A stretch of DNA of 64,000 bases from Rhodococcus sovatensis (GTDB lineage: Bacteria > Actinomycetota > Actinomycetes > Mycobacteriales > Mycobacteriaceae), in assembly GCF_037327425.1 (NCBI RefSeq), contig NZ_CP147846.1, positions 4,278,001-4,342,000 of the forward strand, written 5' to 3'. Below, piece after piece: positions 9,112-16,409 of this stretch (the first letter of the stretch is position 1; every line of letters begins with the position of its first letter). The position numbers were made by a program, and so were the translations under genes. The notes under the pieces were generated by a model. The model saw only the letters and a list, made by a program, of their open reading frames with translations, was not told the DNA's origin and ran no database searches.

Positions 9112-9441
9112 GTGACGGTCGTCAAATCGATTCTGTTGTTCGGTGTAGCTGCTGTGTTCGAAATCGGCGGGGCGTGGTTGATCTGGCAGGGCGTCCGTGA
9201 ACACCGCGGCTGGATTTGGATCGGTTCGGGGGTGATCGCACTCGGCATGTACGGCTTCGTTGCGACGCTCCAGCCCGATGCCAACTTCGGTCGCATACTC
9301 GCGGCGTACGGCGGCGTCTTCGTCGCGGGCTCCCTGGCGTGGGCGATGGTCGCCGACGGCTTTCGCCCCGACCGGTGGGACGCCACCGGCGCATTGATCT
9401 GCCTGGCCGGCGTCGCCGTGATCATGTACGGCCCGCGCTGA
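9112..9441 (+). CDS. YnfA/UPF0060 family small membrane protein
   Basis: 109 residues with four predicted transmembrane segments. FEIGGAWLIWQGVREHRGW and YGGVFVAGSLAWAMVADGF are diagnostic of the YnfA/UPF0060 family, which has the fold of small multidrug resistance transporters. I chose GTG 9112 (VTVVKSILLF) because a TTG at 9094 adds only six residues. The last codons lie inside an 18 bp hairpin shared with the convergent lipase gene. The transport substrate is unknown. Confidence 0.85.
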   Translation: MTVVKSILLFGVAAVFEIGGAWLIWQGVREHRGWIWIGSGVIALGMYGFVATLQPDANFGRILAAYGGVFVAGSLAWAMVADGFRPDRWDATGALICLAGVAVIMYGPR

Positions 9442-9460
9442 CCGCGGGCCGTACATGATC
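9420..9460. terminator. Two-way terminator hairpin formed by convergent 3' coding ends
   Basis: A perfect 18 bp inverted repeat (GATCATGTACGGCCCGCG at 9420-9437, complement at 9443-9460) with a five-base loop. It contains the stop codon of the YnfA gene (9439-9441) and touches the lipase stop (9459-9461). It probably ends transcription from both sides even though it has no long T run. Confidence 0.7.
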
Positions 9461-10766
9461 AGCAGTTGCTCGGCGCAGGCACTCCGTAGAAGCGATCCTT
9501 GATCCAGTTCTGAGCCTCCCCGATACCGAGAATGTCCGGGATGAGGTGCCCAGCACCCGATCCGGGGACGATCGCCGGAACCTGCGCGGCACTGAGCTGA
9601 ACCGTCGCACCCTTGCTGCACCACGCGCCGCCGAGCTCGACGGCCTGTCCGTGCGGAACGATATCGTCGGACGTGCCGGACTGGATCAGCACCGGAGCCG
9701 TCGGGGTACGTTCACCGATCTTGTTCTTCGACAGGATTTCCTGCGCTACGGGCAACCGGTCCAGTACAACCGACATCGGTTCGCCCGTGGTGGTGTATTC
9801 GGTGGTTCGGTGCAGTCCCACGGTCAGAATCGTCTCGCCGACACACTGATTGGCGACCTGGTTCAGCATCGCCCTGCCCGCGTCGTTGATATTGGCGTCG
9901 ATGATCGGCCGCAGACCGGGATCCGATTCCAGTAGTCCGTTGAGGGTGTACCCGATGACGCCGGTCAAGATGGTTCCGTCCACCTGATCGAGCGTCTGCT
10001 TCAGGTCCGCGGGCGGGGCCCCGGCGTAGGTGCCGACGAGGTCGAGTTCGGGCGCGTACTCACCGGCCAGTTCGGCTGCCGCAGCGGCAGCCCCACCACC
10101 CTGCGAGTAACCGTAGGCCGCGACGGGTCCGTCCGCAGAGATCTTGGTGCCCGGCAAGTTCTGTGCAGCCCGGGCGGCATCGAGTACCGCATGCGCTTCG
10201 GACGCACGGTTGACGTAGGTGTGCGCCCCCGGCGTACCCAGTCCCTCGTAGTCGGTGATCACGACGCCGTAGCCCTGAGACAGCAGAGAGTACGCGGCAA
10301 GAACCTCGTACTCGACCATGAATCCCAGCGGAGGCGTGTAGGTGATGAGGCGGTTCAGCATTCGCGACGGCGCGCACTGATCGCCCTGCCCCTGGGTGCC
10401 GGGAGCCAGTACGACGAGCGGCCTCGGCCCAGGTCCCGTCCAGTCCGCGGCGGGATCGATGTACGTTCCGGTCACTGCGTTCGGCGCATCGTTGGAATCG
10501 TTGCTGCGGTACATGATTCGGGTGGCGACACCCGGCAGTGTGCCGCCGATTCCGGGCACCGAGATCGCCAACGGCGACGGCTCTGTGCGTAGGACGTCAC
10601 CCGGCGCGGCCGCAGGCAACGGACTCGGTGGCGTGTAGAAGTCGGACTCCCCAGTCGAGCCCGTCGACGACCCGGAAGGCGGCTGCGCCGTTGCGAGTGG
10701 CGTCATCACCGCCGATACCACTATCGCGGCACCGATTGCCGAACTGAACATCCGTGACACCCGCAT
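9459..10766 (-). CDS. Secreted lipase (LIP / triacylglycerol lipase family)
   Basis: 435 residues from ATG 10766. It has a signal peptide of about 27 residues (MRVSRMFSSAIGAAIVVSAV, then MTPLATAQ). The alpha/beta-hydrolase nucleophile is Ser221 in GYSQGG; the likely acid is Asp367 or Asp368 in SGTSDDIVPH and the base His407 in GSGAGHL. Length and motifs fit the secretory lipase family found in Rhodococcus and Nocardia, enzymes that hydrolyse short- to long-chain acylglycerols or esters outside the cell. Four or more cysteines may form disulphides. A sigma-70-like promoter is seen at 10829-10856. Confidence 0.88.
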   Translation of the reverse strand: MRVSRMFSSAIGAAIVVSAVMTPLATAQPPSGSSTGSTGESDFYTPPSPLPAAAPGDVLRTEPSPLAISVPGIGGTLPGVATRIMYRSNDSNDAPNAVTGTYIDPAADWTGPGPRPLVVLAPGTQGQGDQCAPSRMLNRLITYTPPLGFMVEYEVLAAYSLLSQGYGVVITDYEGLGTPGAHTYVNRASEAHAVLDAARAAQNLPGTKISADGPVAAYGYSQGGGAAAAAAELAGEYAPELDLVGTYAGAPPADLKQTLDQVDGTILTGVIGYTLNGLLESDPGLRPIIDANINDAGRAMLNQVANQCVGETILTVGLHRTTEYTTTGEPMSVVLDRLPVAQEILSKNKIGERTPTAPVLIQSGTSDDIVPHGQAVELGGAWCSKGATVQLSAAQVPAIVPGSGAGHLIPDILGIGEAQNWIKDRFYGVPAPSNC

Positions 10767-10828
10767 GCGTGAGACCCCCCCGTACGTCCGACCGCTCCTT
10801 ACCGAGCGGTAGTAAGACTTCGAAACGG

Positions 10829-10856
10829 ACCATACGTGATGATGCCCACATATCAA
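10829..10856 (-). promoter_or_regulatory. Candidate promoter of the secreted lipase
   Basis: On the minus strand TTGATA (10856-10851) and TATGGT (10834-10829) are separated by 16 bases, a fair match to -35 and -10 boxes. The predicted 5' leader to ATG 10766 is about 55 bases. Confidence 0.4.
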
Positions 10857-10914
10857 TAGACCGGGTTGGGTGGATCATACGATTTCGTCGCGATCGGCCA
10901 GGACATTCCCCAAT

Positions 10915-11577
10915 TCACCGACGTCGACGATGCATCTCGGCCTTCGCTGTGGTGATCTCGTCCGTCGTCAGCGCACGGCCGGGCAGCGTGGACATGCCCG
11001 AATCGGCACGCAGGCCATCCATGACGATCGCGAAGTAGCGCTTCCAGTTCGCCGGCTCCACGCAGCCCATGAACTCGGACGCGGCGCTGACCATCCCGAT
11101 CAGCGGGAAAAGATCGTTGACCTCGACATCAGCTCGTAGACGACCCGAATCTTTCGCACGAACGACGATTCGTTCGACGAACGGCTCGATCCGCTCACGC
11201 ATCTTGGCGATCCCATTGCAGCCCTCGTCGGTACCCAGCACGACGTCACCGAGGCCCTTGTCTGCCGATATCGCTTCGAACAGCCTCGCGAGGAACGTGA
11301 CCAGACCATCCCAGGGGTCCTCGACCAGCAACGATTCTTCTGCACACGCCAGCATGTCCTCGAGGCGTTGCTCGAACACTCCGTCGATCAGTTCTTCCTT
11401 GCAGGAGAACCGCCGATACACCGTCCCGACGCCGACCTTCGCATGAGCCGCGACGTCGTCGAGAGTGATGTCGATCCCGCGAGAGGCGAACAGCTCACGC
11501 GCCGCATCGACAATGCGTCTGCGATTGCGTTCGGCGTCGGCCCGCAGTGGCTTCTTGATGCATGTGTCGTCTTTCAC
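10915..11577 (-). CDS. TetR family regulator, likely repressor of the adjacent exporter
   Basis: About 220 residues. The N-terminal helix-turn-helix region reads RIVDAARELFASRGIDITL then DDVAAHAKVGVGTVYRRF. The C-terminal domain is the usual ligand-binding bundle. I chose GTG 11577 (VKDDTCIKK); a TTG at 11583 is possible. It is divergent from an MFS exporter gene, and the intergenic region holds two copies of a GGAGG-N5-CCTCC palindrome, so it very likely represses both itself and the exporter until an inducer binds. The inducer is unknown. Confidence 0.9.
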   Translation of the reverse strand: MKDDTCIKKPLRADAERNRRRIVDAARELFASRGIDITLDDVAAHAKVGVGTVYRRFSCKEELIDGVFEQRLEDMLACAEESLLVEDPWDGLVTFLARLFEAISADKGLGDVVLGTDEGCNGIAKMRERIEPFVERIVVRAKDSGRLRADVEVNDLFPLIGMVSAASEFMGCVEPANWKRYFAIVMDGLRADSGMSTLPGRALTTDEITTAKAEMHRRRR

Positions 11578-11608
11578 AGTCAATGCGTGTCCGTTTCACC
11601 CGATAAGC

Positions 11609-11664
11609 GGAGGACATACCTCCACTTAACTGCTACCTTCGTTCTATCCGGAGGATACACCTCC
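11609..11664. promoter_or_regulatory. Two TetR operators, GGAGG-N5-CCTCC
   Basis: GGAGGACATACCTCC at 11609-11623 and GGAGGATACACCTCC at 11650-11664 are near-identical palindromes 41 bp apart in the 110 bp gap between the divergent tetR and MFS genes. Two operators at a shared promoter are typical of TetR autoregulation with control of a drug exporter. Confidence 0.8.
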
Positions 11665-11687
11665 GCATAGCCGATCGAAGGAACACC

Positions 11688-13208
11688 ATGACCGCATTGT
11701 CACCCGACGACACCACGTCGTCAGAACTGGCAACGGGGGAAACCACCGAAGCCAAATCCCACCGAAATCGTTGGTTGATCCTGGCCACGCTAGGTCTCGC
11801 CCAGCTCATGGTGGTGCTCGACGCCACCGTCGTGAATATCGCACTCCCCGCCGCACAGCTCGACCTCGGCTTCGACAACAGCAACCGCTCCTGGGTCGTC
11901 ACCGCCTACGCGCTCGCCTTCGGCAGCCTCCTCTTGCTCGGCGGCCGGCTCAGCGACCTATTCGGTCGTCGCAACACCTTCCTCGTGGGCCTTGTCGGCT
12001 TCGCCGTGATGTCCGCAGTCGGCGGGGCAGCAGTCAACTTCGGCATGCTCGTCGCTGCACGCGCAGGTCAAGGCGTGTTCGGCGCGCTGCTGGCACCGGC
12101 GGCCCTGTCCCTGCTCGCAACCACGTTCACCGACCCCAAGGAACGTGCGAAGGCATTCGGCATCTTCGGTGCGATCGCCGGTGGAGGCGGCGCACTCGGT
12201 CTTCTGCTGGGGGGAATCCTCACCGAGTGGGCCACCTGGCGCTGGAGTCTCTACGTCAACCTGTTCTTCGCAGCTTTCGCATTCGTCGCCGGGTTCATCC
12301 TGCTGGCGAAGCACGAGGTCGACGTGCGTCCGCGCTTGGACATACCCGGCACGGTGACCGTCTCGGCAGCACTGTTCGCCATCGTCTACGGCTTCGCCCA
12401 CGCCGAGTCCGACGGTTGGGGTGACACCGTCACCATCGCATTCCTCGTGGTCGGCGCCGCATTGCTCGCAGTGTTCTTCGGAATTCAGCAGCGCGTGGAA
12501 CATCCATTGCTTCCGCTGCGGATCATCCTCGATCGCACTCGCGCCGGATCCTTCCTCGCCGTATTCATCACCGGCGCCGGCATGTTCGCCGTGTTCCTGT
12601 TCCTGACGTACTACCTGCAGAACACGCTCGGATTCACTCCGATCAGCACCGGCTTCGCGTTCATGCCGATGATCGGCGCACTGATCGTCACCGCAACGCT
12701 GTCGACAGCGATCGTGCTGCCACGTTTCGGACCGCGAATCCTGATGACCGGTGGCCTGCTCATCGCGGCACTCGGCATGGGATTGCTCACGCAGATCGAC
12801 GTCGATTCCAGCTATTCGACGCACATCCTGCCCGGCCTGATCATCATGGGCCTCGGGCTCGGCGCGACGATGGCGCCGGCAATGCAGGGCGCGATCTCGG
12901 GTGTCGACCCCGACGATTCCGGGGTGGCCTCGGCGACAGTCAACACGATGCAGCAGATCGGCGGATCGATCGGCACCGCGTTGCTGAGCACCATTGCGGC
13001 AACTGCTGCGACGAGCTACGTCACTGACAACATGGCGACTGCAGCGAGCGCCCAGGCCCTTGCCGCCCACGCCGAGGTCGCCAGCTACACCACGACCTTC
13101 TGGTGGGCAACGGGAATCTTCCTGTTGGGTGCAGCCATCTCGGCGATCGTCGTCAAGCCGGGCTTGCTACCAGCAGCACCGGAAGGTGCGGTAGTAGTCG
13201 GGCACTAG
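11688..13208 (+). CDS. MFS multidrug exporter, DHA2 (14-TMS) family
   Basis: 506 residues with about 14 hydrophobic segments. The proximal region LATLGLAQLMVVLDATVVNIALP is the hallmark of EmrB/QacA-type drug:H+ antiporters (DHA2), and GGRLSDLFGRRNTFL is MFS motif A. It probably exports hydrophobic drugs or toxic metabolites across the cytoplasmic membrane. AAGGA precedes ATG 11688 at good spacing. Expression is likely controlled by the divergent TetR through the two palindromes upstream. Its stop is six bases before a family A hairpin that separates it from the convergent aspC. Confidence 0.92.
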   Translation: MTALSPDDTTSSELATGETTEAKSHRNRWLILATLGLAQLMVVLDATVVNIALPAAQLDLGFDNSNRSWVVTAYALAFGSLLLLGGRLSDLFGRRNTFLVGLVGFAVMSAVGGAAVNFGMLVAARAGQGVFGALLAPAALSLLATTFTDPKERAKAFGIFGAIAGGGGALGLLLGGILTEWATWRWSLYVNLFFAAFAFVAGFILLAKHEVDVRPRLDIPGTVTVSAALFAIVYGFAHAESDGWGDTVTIAFLVVGAALLAVFFGIQQRVEHPLLPLRIILDRTRAGSFLAVFITGAGMFAVFLFLTYYLQNTLGFTPISTGFAFMPMIGALIVTATLSTAIVLPRFGPRILMTGGLLIAALGMGLLTQIDVDSSYSTHILPGLIIMGLGLGATMAPAMQGAISGVDPDDSGVASATVNTMQQIGGSIGTALLSTIAATAATSYVTDNMATAASAQALAAHAEVASYTTTFWWATGIFLLGAAISAIVVKPGLLPAAPEGAVVVGH

Positions 13209-13213
13209 AGGGC

Positions 13214-13279
13214 GCTCCGCGCCCAGTGGCGCGGTTAAGTGCACTCCCGTGCGCTCAACCGCGCCACTAGCTGCGGAGC
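13214..13279. repeat. Family A palindromic element, copy 1
   Basis: Left arm GCTCCGC...CAGTGGCGCGGTTAAGTGCAC and right arm GTGCGCTCAACCGCGCCACT...GCGGAGC form a stem of about 30 bp with a few mismatches and a four-base loop. It lies between convergent genes (MFS stop 13208, aspC stop 13267), and the aspC stop codon is inside the right arm. Other copies are at 22022, 27393 and 63886. A two-way terminator role is likely. Confidence 0.8.
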
Positions 13280-14553
13280 AGCTTTTCCGTCGCGGCCAGC
13301 AGAACGCAGGTCGCGACGCCGTTCATCGACTTCTCCAGCTCGTCGAGCGAGGGGAAGCTCGGGGCGAGGCGGATGTTCCGGTCGAGCGGGTCCTTCTTGT
13401 ACGGGAACGCAGACCCTGCGCCCGTCAACGCGATGCCGGCGTTCTTCGCCAGTTCGATCGACCGAGCCGCCGTTCCGTCCAGCACGTCGAGCGAGATGAA
13501 GTAGCCGCCCTTCGGCTCGGTCCACGATGCGATCTTGGACGCGCCGAGTCGGTCGTCGAGAATCTGCTGAACCAACGCGAACTTGGGCGCCAGGATGTCG
13601 CGATGCTTCTTCATGTGGGCACGCACACCCTCGGCATCACCGAAGAACCGCAGGTGGCGAAGCTGATTGAGCTTGTCGGGTCCGATACTCTTCTTGCCGA
13701 GGTGCATCTGGTACCACGCCAGGTTCTCGTCCGAGCTACCGAAGAAGCTGACGCCGGCACCGGCGAAGGTGATCTTCGACGTCGATGCGAGCACGAACGG
13801 CCGGTTGGCGTTCCCCGCATCGGCGGCCCAGCCCAGCACGTCGTACGACGGGGCGAACTCTTCTGCGATGGGGTGCACGGCGTACGCGTTGTCCCAGAAG
13901 AGACGGAAGTCCGGAGCCGCGGTAGGCATGGTCGCCAGCGTCCGAACGATTTCCTCGGAGTACACAGCCCCGGTCGGATTCGAGTAGTTCGGGACCGCCC
14001 ACATTCCCTTGATCTGCGGATCCGCAGCAACCAACCTGGTGATCTCGGCGATGTCCGGGCCGTCGGGCAACATTGGAATAGAGATCATGTCGATGCCGAA
14101 GCTCTCGGTGATCGCGAAATGTCGATCGTATCCGGGGGCTGGGCACAGGAACCGAATGTTCGGCTCGGCCGACCAGGGGCGGGGCGAGTCCGGCAATCCA
14201 TGCAGCAACGCCCATACGACGAGGTCGTGCATGATCTCGAGGCTCGCATTGTTGCCTGCCAACAGATTCTTGACCGGGATGTTCAGCAACTCACCGAAAA
14301 TTGCGCGCAGCTCGGAAAGACCGCCCAAACCACCGTAGTTGCGGCAGTCCGTGCCATTACCGTCGCGAAAGTCCTCACCGGGGAGCGTCAGCAGGCCAGC
14401 AGCGAGATCGAGCTGCTCGGGCGACGGCTTTCCACGGGTGAGGTCGAGAGCCAGATTCGCGGCCTTCAGCTGCTCGTACGTCACAGACTGGCGCTCGTGC
14501 TCTGAGGCGAGCTCCTCATGGTTCATCAGACCCAACTGGGTTTGCGCTGGCAT
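13267..14553 (-). CDS. aspC: Aspartate aminotransferase (Rv3722c type)
   Basis: 428 residues from ATG 14553, which has AGAGG nine bases upstream; an upstream in-frame ATG at 14601 lies against the SRP RNA gene and is unlikely. The sequence closely follows the M. tuberculosis Rv3722c family: LALDLTRGKPSPEQLDL, GTDCRNYGGLGGLSELRAIF, GYDRHFAITE, FRLFWDNAYAVH and ASTSKITFAGAGVSFFG, where the Lys of STSKITFAG is the PLP Schiff-base lysine. It makes aspartate from oxaloacetate and glutamate. In mycobacteria it neighbours dnaX, as loosely here. Confidence 0.88.
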   Translation of the reverse strand: MPAQTQLGLMNHEELASEHERQSVTYEQLKAANLALDLTRGKPSPEQLDLAAGLLTLPGEDFRDGNGTDCRNYGGLGGLSELRAIFGELLNIPVKNLLAGNNASLEIMHDLVVWALLHGLPDSPRPWSAEPNIRFLCPAPGYDRHFAITESFGIDMISIPMLPDGPDIAEITRLVAADPQIKGMWAVPNYSNPTGAVYSEEIVRTLATMPTAAPDFRLFWDNAYAVHPIAEEFAPSYDVLGWAADAGNANRPFVLASTSKITFAGAGVSFFGSSDENLAWYQMHLGKKSIGPDKLNQLRHLRFFGDAEGVRAHMKKHRDILAPKFALVQQILDDRLGASKIASWTEPKGGYFISLDVLDGTAARSIELAKNAGIALTGAGSAFPYKKDPLDRNIRLAPSFPSLDELEKSMNGVATCVLLAATEKLLRS

Positions 14554-14607
14554 GCGGAGCGGCCTCTCGGTGTCTGGTCCCTCGACAATTGTTGATCCCA
14601 CAAAATA

Positions 14608-14697
14608 AAGGGGACCCCGCGCACCCGGCAGAGCCCATTGACCCTTGCTGCCTTCCGGCCCTGGGGGAGTTCACAGGATGCGCGCCGCGCGGGATCC
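14608..14697 (-). ncRNA. ffs: Signal recognition particle RNA, small bacterial (4.5S) type
   Basis: On the minus strand the SRP core is clear: GTGAACTCCCCCAGG, then GCCGGAAGGCAGCAAGGGTC, which is the conserved GGAAGNAGC tetraloop hairpin that binds Ffh. The ends pair (GGATCCCGCGC at the 5' end with GCGCGGGGTCC at the 3' end), and a short T-rich tail follows (TTTATTTTG). It lies between tRNA-Ser and aspC. The RNA joins Ffh to target membrane proteins during translation. Confidence 0.92.
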
Positions 14698-14861
14698 ATT
14701 GAAGAGTGTAGCCGTACCCGCGACACCGACGGGTCGGTGCCCCTCGGTCCCGCCGCTCGAAAGGTCCCCGGAAGCTGTCAGATCGTATGAATGTGCCGTT
14801 CAAGCGATCACAGAGCGGCCCGTTTGGGAGATGGAGGGGGTGACCCGGTATGCTTCCCCAC

Positions 14862-14949
14862 GGAGGATTCGCCTAGTGGCCTATGGCGCTCGCCTGGAAC
14901 GCGGGTTGGGTTAACGCCCTCAGGGGTTCAAATCCCCTATCCTCCGCCA
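14862..14949 (+). tRNA. tRNA-Ser, anticodon GGA
   Basis: A class II tRNA of 88 bases including encoded CCA. The acceptor stem is GGAGGAT paired with ATCCTCC, the anticodon loop CTGGAAC carries GGA, a long variable arm follows, and the T loop is GGTTCAAATCC. It reads UCC and UCU codons. A good terminator follows directly. Confidence 0.95.
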
Positions 14950-14954
14950 ACGGG

Positions 14955-14986
14955 AAAGCCCCTGCGATACGTCGCGGGGGCTTTTT
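14955..14986 (+). terminator. Rho-independent terminator of tRNA-Ser(GGA)
   Basis: AAAGCCCCTGCGA and TCGCGGGGGCTTTTT form a strong GC hairpin with a TACG loop and a T run, five bases after the tRNA. Confidence 0.85.
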
Positions 14987-15023
14987 CGTGTTCGATTCGC
15001 CGCAGTGCGGGAGAATCGGCGGC

Positions 15024-15581
15024 ATGACTTCCGAAGAATCCACCGCCGACCGCTACCGCAGGCTCGCTGCCACACTCACGATGCGGATCGACGCTGTGCC
15101 CTCGGACAGGTGGGACATCGCCTCGACCTGCGACGGATGGAGCCTCCGTGACGTCGTGCGCCACATCCTCGACACCCAACGCGGCGCTCTGGCACCCGTC
15201 GGGCTGACCATCCCCGACGGTCCCACCGTCGATGAAGACCCGGTCGCCGCGTGGGCGCATACCCGGGACGCGATGCAGGACATTCTCGACGATCCGGCCC
15301 GAGCAAATCTGGAATACGACGGGCATTTCGGACGCACCGACTTGGCATCGTCGATTCGGTCGTTCTACAGCCTCGACCTGATCGTGCATGCCTGGGACAT
15401 CGCCCACCCGGCTGGGTTGGACGACACCATTGCCGACGACGACCTCGATTTCGTCGAGGCATTCATCGCCGAGATGGGCGACAACATCCGGATGGACGGG
15501 GTCTGCGGACCCGCGGCGGAGGTCCCGGCCGACGCCGACCGGCAGACGAAGGTCCTGGCCCAGTTGGGTCGAACGGTCTGA
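15024..15581 (+). CDS. Maleylpyruvate isomerase / DinB-like family protein (TIGR03086-like)
   Basis: 185 residues from ATG 15024, preceded by GGGAG. The sequence RYRRLAATLTMRIDAVPSDR and CDGWSLRDVVRHILDTQ is typical of the mycothiol-dependent maleylpyruvate isomerase-like (DinB fold) families of actinobacteria. His near residue 55 and a later HAWD motif (LIVHAWDIAHP) are the likely metal ligands. Such proteins are thought to be mycothiol-S-transferases or metal-binding enzymes; the substrate is unknown. It is convergent with the dehydrogenase at 15663, with a hairpin between. Confidence 0.8.
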   Translation: MTSEESTADRYRRLAATLTMRIDAVPSDRWDIASTCDGWSLRDVVRHILDTQRGALAPVGLTIPDGPTVDEDPVAAWAHTRDAMQDILDDPARANLEYDGHFGRTDLASSIRSFYSLDLIVHAWDIAHPAGLDDTIADDDLDFVEAFIAEMGDNIRMDGVCGPAAEVPADADRQTKVLAQLGRTV

Positions 15582-15608
15582 CCCTGCTGCATCACCGCCG
15601 GACGAAAA

Positions 15609-15643
15609 GCGCACGCACGGGCTCGACCTGCCCGTGCGTGCGC
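15609..15643. terminator. Two-way hairpin between convergent genes
   Basis: GCGCACGCACGGG (15609-15621) and CCCGTGCGTGCGC (15631-15643) form a perfect 13 bp stem with a nine-base loop, flanked by AAAA on the left. It separates the stop codons at 15581 and 15663. Confidence 0.75.
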
Positions 15644-15662
15644 AATTCTCGTCTCGCTGCAC

Positions 15663-16409
15663 TTACCGCGCGGACCAGCCGCCGTCCATCGTGTAGGACG
15701 CACCCGTGACCATGCCTGCGTCAGCGGAGGCCAACCACCCGACGAGCGATCCGACTTCCTCGGGCTCGACGAGTCGCTTGATCGCACTCTCGGTAAGCAT
15801 GACCTTCTCGAGCACCTCATCCTCGCCGATCCCGTGGGCCGCCGCTTGATCCTTGATCTGCTTCTCCACCAACGGCGTTCGCACATAGCCGGGGTTGACG
15901 CAGTTGCTGGTCACGCCGTACTTGCCACCTTCGAGAGCAGTCACCTTCGACAGACCTTCGAGGGCATGTTTCGCGGTCACGTACGCAACCTTGTACTCAG
16001 ATGCTCGAAGACCGTGCACGGACGACAGATTGATGACCCTGCCGAACCCGCGGGCGTACATCCCCGGCAAAGTCGCGCGAATCAACAGGAACGGGGCCTC
16101 CACCATCAGCGTCTGAATCCGACGAAACGCAGCCGGCTCGAAATCGACTATCGGAGCGACGGTCTGAATTCCTGCGTTGTTGACCAGGATATCGACATCG
16201 AGCGTCACGTCCTCCAACGCCGAGACGTCGAGTAGATCCACTGCCCAAGCGTCACCGCGCAATTCCGATGCCAACTCCTTGGCCGCCACCTCGTCGACGT
16301 CGGCGATCGTGACCTTCGCGCCGCGAGAAGCCAACTGGCGGGCGCATGCGGCACCGATTCCCGACGCCCCGCCCGTCACGAGCGCGGAGCGCCCCGCCAG
16401 ATCGGTCAC
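15663..16409 (-). CDS. 3-hydroxybutyrate dehydrogenase (SDR family)
   Basis: 248 residues. The NAD-binding motif is TGGASGIG (12-19), NNAG is at 77-80, and the catalytic residues are Ser130, Tyr143 and Lys147. The stretches INLSSVHGLRASEYKVAY and NCVNPGYVRTPLVEKQI are characteristic of D-3-hydroxybutyrate dehydrogenases, which convert 3-hydroxybutyrate to acetoacetate. Its start overlaps the stop of the MHS transporter gene by four bases, so the two are one operon. The transporter may bring in the substrate. A scoAB CoA-transferase that could activate acetoacetate lies at 59-60 kb. Confidence 0.85.
   Translation of the reverse strand: MTDLAGRSALVTGGASGIGAACARQLASRGAKVTIADVDEVAAKELASELRGDAWAVDLLDVSALEDVTLDVDILVNNAGIQTVAPIVDFEPAAFRRIQTLMVEAPFLLIRATLPGMYARGFGRVINLSSVHGLRASEYKVAYVTAKHALEGLSKVTALEGGKYGVTSNCVNPGYVRTPLVEKQIKDQAAAHGIGEDEVLEKVMLTESAIKRLVEPEEVGSLVGWLASADAGMVTGASYTMDGGWSAR

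Noticed and set aside
11958..13070. A 370-codon minus-strand ORF antisense to the DHA2 exporter
   Set aside because: Glu/Arg/Cys-rich antisense product with no domain; the opposite strand is clearly coding.
14516..14803. Protein ORFs across the tRNA-Ser / aspC gap
   Set aside because: The interval is occupied by the SRP RNA; the short ORFs have no support.
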